Positions 6,317-10,016 of a DNA stretch of 10,016 nt are shown piece after piece. Source of the DNA: Ktedonobacteraceae bacterium (GTDB taxonomy: Bacteria > Chloroflexota > Ktedonobacteria > Ktedonobacterales > Ktedonobacteraceae); NCBI GenBank assembly GCA_017354095.1, contig JAFMRP010000096.1:1-10016 (forward strand), written 5' to 3'. Each line of letters begins with the position of its first letter. Positions within the stretch are counted from its first letter, which is position 1. The notes below the pieces were generated by a model that did no database searches, was not told the origin of the DNA, and was given only the letters and a program-made list of their open reading frames with translations. The position numbers were made by a program, and so were the translations under genes.

Positions 6317-6347
6317 GCCACCCCCTGCGGGTGGCTGGCTTCTTTTT
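6317..6347 (+). terminator. Rho-independent terminator downstream of rpmB
   Basis: GCCACCC (6317-6323) and GGGTGGC (6329-6335) pair perfectly around a 5-base loop, and TTCTTTTT follows at 6340-6347 after a short TGGC spacer. It lies about 105 bases after the rpmB stop. In reverse, the stem has only a weak T-run, so it is less likely to serve the minus-strand gene that ends at 6361. No gene was seen in 6211-6360. Confidence 0.75.
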
Positions 6348-6360
6348 ACCCCGCAATCCC

Positions 6361-6945
6361 CTATAGCGCTTCGTCGTATATCTCATCAACATCAATAAAC
6401 AGATCTAAACTGGCCAGCTCAAGTACTTCACCGCTCTCATAACTATGCCTCTGCCATCCATCAGCACGCCGCCATACTTCTATCTCTTTATAGAATTGAT
6501 TGACCAGCACGATTTCATCGATCGATGAGCATGCTTGATAAGCCTTCATTTTTTCTCCCCGGTCGGTGCGCTCCGTCTCTGGCGAAAGTACTTCAATCAC
6601 AAGATGTGGTGAGCGAATAGTCCTGGGCTTTTTTCGCGGCTGCCTGGGATCTTTCCTGTAATCTGAGACATCACAGGTGACTACCACATCTGGGTAATAG
6701 TAAATGTCCTCGGCCACCAATGTTTTGACACCTTCAAAGTAGGTTCGACAGGGACTACCTTTGAGCTGCGTTTTCAATGCCTGGGTGAGGTTGAAAATAA
6801 TAGTGTTATGGTCAAGCGATGCCCCTGCCAGGGCATATACGATGCCCTGATGGTATTCCAATCGCTGCGGTGATCTCTCATCAAGCTGCAGGTATTCTTC
6901 AACTGACATGCGTTGCGGGAAAGGGTCCTCTTGAACATGTAACAT
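6361..6945 (-). CDS. Uma2 family (DUF820) PD-(D/E)XK nuclease-like protein
   Basis: This 194-residue protein has the Uma2 pattern: MSVEEYLQLDE near the start, RLEYHQGIVYALAG (28-41), DHNTIIFNL (45-53), CRTYFEGV, the YYPDVVV core with Asp86 (83-89), and HLVIEVLSPETERTD with Glu118. These residues give the D...ExL arrangement of the restriction-endonuclease-like fold, with a downstream Lys (KMKAY) near the usual position. The family is greatly expanded in Chloroflexota and Cyanobacteria. Its cellular role and nuclease activity are mostly untested. The ATG at 6945 is chosen because AGAGGAGAG precedes it by about 8 bases; longer in-frame readings would overlap the end of rlmN. It starts 22 bases after rlmN and is probably on the same transcript, although no functional link is evident. 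Confidence 0.88.
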   Translation of the reverse strand: MLHVQEDPFPQRMSVEEYLQLDERSPQRLEYHQGIVYALAGASLDHNTIIFNLTQALKTQLKGSPCRTYFEGVKTLVAEDIYYYPDVVVTCDVSDYRKDPRQPRKKPRTIRSPHLVIEVLSPETERTDRGEKMKAYQACSSIDEIVLVNQFYKEIEVWRRADGWQRHSYESGEVLELASLDLFIDVDEIYDEAL

Positions 6946-6967
6946 CCCTGTCTCTCCTCTCACACTT

Positions 6968-8119
6968 CTACCCTTGTGGTGCCAATGCCTTTTGCTTACG
7001 ACGCTCCTCAAAGCGCGTACGCAATTGCCCGCAGGCGGCTGCGATATCGTCGCCGCGCTCAGCACGCACACTATTGCTCACGCCACGCTCAAACAGGACT
7101 GAGCGGAATGCCCGGATTGCGTCAGGACCAGGCGGACGATAGTCAGCTCCGGTCGCATTGACTGGTATACAATTGACGTGCGCGAACTGCTTGAGTGGAG
7201 TCAGCAACTCTGCCAGCTGTTGCGCGTGCGCGGGCGTATCGTTGACTCCTGCCAGTAGCACATATTCAAATGTTACCTGTCGCCCTGTTGCCGTAATATA
7301 GTCCTGGCAGGCGGCCAGCAACTCTTTCAACGGATATTTACGGTTGATCGGCATTGTCTGTCCGCGCAGCTCATCGCTCGGCGCGTGCAGTGAGATGGCC
7401 AGGTTCACCTGCAGCGGCTCCTGGCTCAGCCTGCGAATTGCCGGCACCAGCCCCACCGTCGATACCGTCATATGCCTCGCTCCTAGCTGGAAACCCTCGG
7501 CACTATTCAGGATTCGCAGCGCCTTGAGCAGGTTATCATAGTTGTGCAGCGGTTCACCCATGCCCATCAACACAATATTAGTGATATGATCTATAGTTTT
7601 GCTGCCTGGCAGCCCGGCCGCTCTCCAGGGATCAGCTCGCAGCTCACGTGCGAAATGCAGCACCTGCGCCACGATCTCGCCCGCGCTCAGATGACGATCA
7701 AAGCCCATCTGTCCCGTCGCGCAGAATGTACAACCAAACGCACAGCCCGCCTGGCTCGATACACAGACGGTGGCGCGCGCACTGCTCTCACCCAGCGGCG
7801 GATACAGCATCAATACGGCTTCGATGAGCTTCCCATCCGCCAGTTCCAGTAGAATCTTCCTGGTACGGTCATCCTTCGAGTGCTGTTCGCTGCGCACTAC
7901 TACCGGCCCGATGCATGCCTCCTCCTCCAATTTCTGGCGCAGGCCACGCGGCAGATTCGACATCGTCGCAAAGTCCGTCGCCAGTTGCCGGTAGAGCCAG
8001 CTATACAGCTGGCGAGCACGGTAGGGCTCCTCCCCACGCTCCCTCAACCAGCCCTCCATCTCCGGCAGCGTCAACGAAAGTAGATCAACCTTATGCTTTG
8101 TCTCTTGATGTATGGTCAT
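6968..8119 (-). CDS. rlmN: 23S rRNA (adenine-2503-C2)/tRNA (adenine-37-C2) methyltransferase RlmN
   Basis: RlmN is a radical-SAM enzyme that methylates C2 of A2503 in 23S rRNA and A37 of some tRNAs, using a methylated cysteine. With the ATG at 8119 the protein is 383 residues. The N-terminal accessory domain (KVDLLSLTLPEMEGWL, EEPYRARQLYSWLY) is complete. The 4Fe-4S motif CAFGCTFC gives C126, C130 and C133, and GMGEP is at 186-190. The two catalytic cysteines expected for the family are C119 (TVCVSSQAGC) and C363 (DIAAACGQL). The ATG at 8119 fits the usual N-terminus. A GTG at 8173, overlapping the stop of the preceding gene, would add 18 residues but has no ribosome-binding site. The ATG at 8119 has none either, but a -10 box lies 9 bases upstream, suggesting near-leaderless translation. 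The gene is followed closely by the Uma2 gene. Confidence 0.95.
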   Translation of the reverse strand: MTIHQETKHKVDLLSLTLPEMEGWLRERGEEPYRARQLYSWLYRQLATDFATMSNLPRGLRQKLEEEACIGPVVVRSEQHSKDDRTRKILLELADGKLIEAVLMLYPPLGESSARATVCVSSQAGCAFGCTFCATGQMGFDRHLSAGEIVAQVLHFARELRADPWRAAGLPGSKTIDHITNIVLMGMGEPLHNYDNLLKALRILNSAEGFQLGARHMTVSTVGLVPAIRRLSQEPLQVNLAISLHAPSDELRGQTMPINRKYPLKELLAACQDYITATGRQVTFEYVLLAGVNDTPAHAQQLAELLTPLKQFAHVNCIPVNATGADYRPPGPDAIRAFRSVLFERGVSNSVRAERGDDIAAACGQLRTRFEERRKQKALAPQG

Positions 8120-8128
8120 AGCGCCCAC

Positions 8129-8137
8129 ATTATAGCA
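8129..8137 (-). promoter_or_regulatory. Extended -10 promoter immediately upstream of rlmN
   Basis: On the minus strand, TGC (8137-8135) is followed directly by the perfect hexamer TATAAT (8134-8129), making an extended -10 element. The sequence 17 bases further up (TATCAG, 8157-8152) is a poor -35, as often seen with extended -10 promoters. Transcription would start near 8122, only 2-4 bases before the ATG at 8119. Confidence 0.55.
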
Positions 8138-8169
8138 CGCCCTGTCAGGTACTGATAGCAAAGTTCCCC

Positions 8170-8457
8170 TCACGTCAACGCCGCAGCGTTCTCGCGCTCC
8201 CCCAGATATTGTCGGGCTTCCCGCTCCCCCTTTGCACTCCCCACCACTACCAGCAGCGTGCGCACCTCCGCCGAATCCCGCAAAGGTATGGCAACCTTCC
8301 GGGCAAGCGGCAGCAGCCGCGGAAAACGAGCCTCCACAATCTCAAAGATCGCCTGGCGAAGCTCACTCAAGCATTGCTCATGCATCTCTTCCATAATCTG
8401 CTGTTTAATTTCCTGATAAATCCATGTATCTTTCAACACATCATAATTATTCTGCAT
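8170..8457 (-). CDS. Small protein of unknown function
   Basis: I cannot name a family for this 95-residue protein. Residues about 10-50 are strongly helical and charged (WIYQEIKQQIMEEMHEQCLSELRQAIFEIVEARF). They are followed by a short region resembling LLPLARKVAIPLRDSAEVRTLLVVV and another helix ending REARQYLGE. The pattern YQEIK...EARF...LL...I....D...L..L recalls the C-terminal tail of Rpn/PD-(D/E)XK transposase-like proteins (DUF4351 type), but without the catalytic domain. It could therefore be a remnant or a stand-alone helical family; this is inference. AAGGGA lies 7 bases upstream of the ATG, a good ribosome-binding site, which argues that it is translated. Its stop overlaps a potential GTG of rlmN by 3 bases. 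No promoter was clear upstream. Confidence 0.6.
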   Translation of the reverse strand: MQNNYDVLKDTWIYQEIKQQIMEEMHEQCLSELRQAIFEIVEARFPRLLPLARKVAIPLRDSAEVRTLLVVVGSAKGEREARQYLGERENAAALT

Positions 8458-8663
8458 AAATTATTCCCTTCCATCCCTGGAAAAACTTTTTCATGTCGCC
8501 CATAACAGGTGTCTTCAGCTGAGCCAGCGGCGCGGCTCCTCCTCTACCCCCGGAGTTTTCAACTGTGCCCACGCCATCCACCATCCGCACCAAAAAAACC
8601 TGCAAGGCGCGCAGCGCCGGGGCATCAAAATACCCTTCTATCTATTAATATACTGCGACAATT

Positions 8664-8687
8664 AAAAAAAGCGGAAAAAAACTCCGC
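8664..8687 (-). terminator. Small hairpin with T-run, minus strand (weak terminator)
   Basis: On the minus strand, GCGGA (8687-8683), a 7-base loop and TCCGC (8675-8671) are followed by TTTTTTT (8670-8664). The stem has only five pairs. No minus-strand gene is seen to its right within the window, so it may only stop antisense transcripts from the transporter region, or be chance in A-rich DNA. Confidence 0.35.
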
Positions 8688-8714
8688 AACAACCACTCAT
8701 AGTCATAGCACGTA

Positions 8715-8730
8715 TGTACAATTATGTACA
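8715..8730. repeat. Tandem TGTACA element, possible operator of the transporter gene
   Basis: TGTACA occurs at 8715-8720 and 8725-8730, separated by ATTA. Each copy is itself palindromic and the two are centred 10 bases apart, one helical turn, so the pair reads as both a direct and an inverted repeat. The repeat extends to TATGTACA at 8713-8720 and 8723-8730. It sits 34 bases before the transporter start, where a repressor site for an efflux pump would be expected. The bound regulator is unknown. Confidence 0.45.
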
Positions 8731-8763
8731 CTGGCCCATTTTCACCTTTGAGGTAAACAATAC

Positions 8764-10016
8764 GTGGCATCATCGACCAGGCCAGAACCGGCCAACCAGA
8801 AAAAAACAAGCGAGCTCGCCCGCTTTCGGCAGGTGCTCAATAATCGCAACTTTTTACTGCTCTGGCTGGCTCAACTTATCTCAATGACTATCCTCAATGC
8901 CGCCAACTTCGGCGTTATCCTGCTGGTGAGCGAGACAACCCACTCGGTCGTCATGGTAGGTGTAGCCATTATCGCCTTCACCCTGCCTGCGATCCCCTTT
9001 GGTGCGCTGGCCGGCGTGGTCGTCGATCGTCAGCACAAACGTACCGTGCTCTGGGTGAGCAATGTGCTGCGCATCATTACTATGCTGCTGATCTTTGCCT
9101 CGCTGCTCTATGATCGCACCAATCTCTGGCCACTGCTGACCCTGGTCTTCCTGACATCGCTGATTGGCCAGTTCTTTACCCCGGCTGAGGGCGCGGCCAT
9201 CCCGCTGCTGGTCGGCAAGCATGAACTGATGCCCGCCCTCTCGCTCTTTAACATCACTTTGACGCTCTCACAGGCTATCGGCTTTCTACTGCTGGGACGT
9301 ATTGTCGCGACCATCTTCCCTCCCTTTACACTGCACCTGGGAGCATGGACAGCTCATGTCTATTCGACCGATATGGTCTTTGTCATTGTGGCCGCTTTCT
9401 ATGCCGTATGCGCCCTCCTTATTCTGGCTATTCCCGCTCGTGCTCTGCAAGAGTCGCATGTGCGCCAATATCATAAAGAACGTGAAAGTGTCGCTATGGG
9501 ACGAGTACTGCACGATCTCTGGCGCGACATGCTGGCTGGTTGGTATATCGTACGCGCCGATCACCTACTCTTTTTCTCAGTACTTCAGCTTTCGTTGGTA
9601 GGTGTGCTCATGCAGCTCGTCGGCGAACTGGCTCCCACCTTCGTGCAAGAGATACTCCATCGCCCCGCTGCCGACATGGCGCTCATTCTGGCTCCGGCAG
9701 CGGTAGGGCTGGTTGGATCAGCTGTCCTGGTACCACATATCAGCGAGCGCGTGGGCAAGATGCGCCTGGCGCTGCTCGGCTTTATTGCCCTGGCCGTGGG
9801 CTTTCTGTTTCTTCCGGCGAACAAATGGCTGACACTGGCGCTCGATCCGCGCCACGGCTTTGAATCCGCCTGGTTGTTCTGGTCCACCATATTCGTCGTT
9901 TTCTGGCTCGGCGTCGCCATGTCCTGCGTGAACATCCCCACCCAGACAGTTATGCAAGAGCGCTCGCCTGAAGAGAGCCGGGCGCGCGTCCTCTCATTTC
10001 AATTTATGCTCTATAA
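8764..10016 (+). CDS. Major facilitator superfamily transporter (partial, runs off window end)
   Basis: The frame from 8764 stays open to the last base, giving 417 residues with no stop, so the C-terminus is missing. The N-terminal ~33 residues are polar (ASSTRPEPANQKKTSELARF). Repeated hydrophobic helices then follow: FLLLWLAQLISMTILNAANFGVI, VVMVGVAIIAFTLPAIPFGAL, LLIFASLLY, LLTLVFLTSLIG and others. The loop GVVVDRQHKRTVLW between helices 2 and 3 is MFS motif A. FFTPAEGAAIPLLV and LSLFNITLTLSQAIGFLLLG fit the MFS_3 (EntS/macrolide-efflux-like) group, which are proton-driven exporters. The GTG at 8764 is chosen because GAGG (8750-8753) lies 10 bases upstream and a stop (8749-8751) closes the frame just before it. 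The substrate cannot be read from the sequence. A tandem TGTACA element upstream may be its operator. Confidence 0.9.
   Translation, partial: MASSTRPEPANQKKTSELARFRQVLNNRNFLLLWLAQLISMTILNAANFGVILLVSETTHSVVMVGVAIIAFTLPAIPFGALAGVVVDRQHKRTVLWVSNVLRIITMLLIFASLLYDRTNLWPLLTLVFLTSLIGQFFTPAEGAAIPLLVGKHELMPALSLFNITLTLSQAIGFLLLGRIVATIFPPFTLHLGAWTAHVYSTDMVFVIVAAFYAVCALLILAIPARALQESHVRQYHKERESVAMGRVLHDLWRDMLAGWYIVRADHLLFFSVLQLSLVGVLMQLVGELAPTFVQEILHRPAADMALILAPAAVGLVGSAVLVPHISERVGKMRLALLGFIALAVGFLFLPANKWLTLALDPRHGFESAWLFWSTIFVVFWLGVAMSCVNIPTQTVMQERSPEESRARVLSFQFMLY

Larger units (their letters stand above)
8458..8763. other. 306-base divergent intergenic region
   Basis: This stretch separates the minus-strand 95-aa gene from the + strand transporter, so it must hold two divergent promoters; I found no strong hexamer pair for either. 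It contains a small hairpin with a T-run on the minus strand (8664-8687) and the tandem TGTACA element at 8715-8730. An 80-codon open frame (8509-8751) in the transporter frame ends inside the transporter's ribosome-binding site. It has low-complexity, Pro/Ser/His-rich content and no good ribosome-binding site, so I do not call it a gene. Confidence 0.6.

Noticed and set aside
6946..7071. Longer Uma2 start inside rlmN
   Set aside because: It would overlap the conserved C-terminus of rlmN by about 100 bases, and the ATG at 6945 has a good ribosome-binding site.
8509..8751. 80-codon open frame just before the transporter, ending in its ribosome-binding site
   Set aside because: It was considered as a leader peptide, but the composition is low-complexity, the start has no good ribosome-binding site and the frame merely continues into the transporter frame.
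1..10016. CRISPR array, tRNA/rRNA gene, insertion sequence or prophage
   Set aside because: I saw no regularly spaced repeats, no transposase or phage genes, no terminal inverted repeats and no recognisable structural RNA in reading both strands by eye.

Overview
The window looks like chromosomal DNA of a bacterium with moderately high GC, most likely a Chloroflexota member of the Ktedonobacter type. This is an inference from gene content: a DUF3090 protein, a Uma2-type nuclease, and a Firmicutes-like rpmB / asp23-yloV arrangement beside small proteins I do not recognise. No rRNA, tRNA, insertion sequence, prophage gene or CRISPR array was seen. Most of the window is ordinary housekeeping DNA. 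The least ordinary part is a two-gene unit of unknown function at 1819-2471.

Left part (1-2841). A D-2-hydroxyacid dehydrogenase (140-1126) and a DUF3090 protein (1177-1761) lie in tandem on the + strand. They end at a strong hairpin that also serves the converging minus-strand unit. That unit is a small protein (2226-2471) whose predicted strand order and C-terminal Gly-Gly recall ubiquitin/MoaD/ThiS-like beta-grasp proteins. It is joined by an ATGA stop/start overlap to a single-pass membrane protein (1819-2229). A good promoter with a perfect palindrome over its -35 box lies about 250 bases upstream, leaving a long leader.

Centre (2842-6360). A minus-strand operon asp23/yloU - fakA/yloV - degV/fakB encodes an Asp23 family protein, the fatty-acid kinase FakA and a DegV/FakB fatty-acid-binding protein. 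FakB would present fatty acids to FakA, making acyl-phosphate for phospholipid synthesis. rpmB (ribosomal protein L28) diverges from this operon, as it does in Bacillus subtilis. The two predicted promoters between them face each other, so the 5' ends of the two transcripts should overlap. rpmB ends at a clear terminator.

Right part (6361-10016). On the minus strand lie a 95-aa protein of unknown function, rlmN (radical-SAM 23S rRNA/tRNA adenine-C2 methyltransferase) and a Uma2 family protein, closely packed. rlmN seems to have its own extended -10 promoter only a few bases before the ATG, implying a nearly leaderless mRNA. After a 306-base gap holding an operator-like repeat, a + strand major facilitator transporter begins at 8764 (GTG) and runs off the end of the window.
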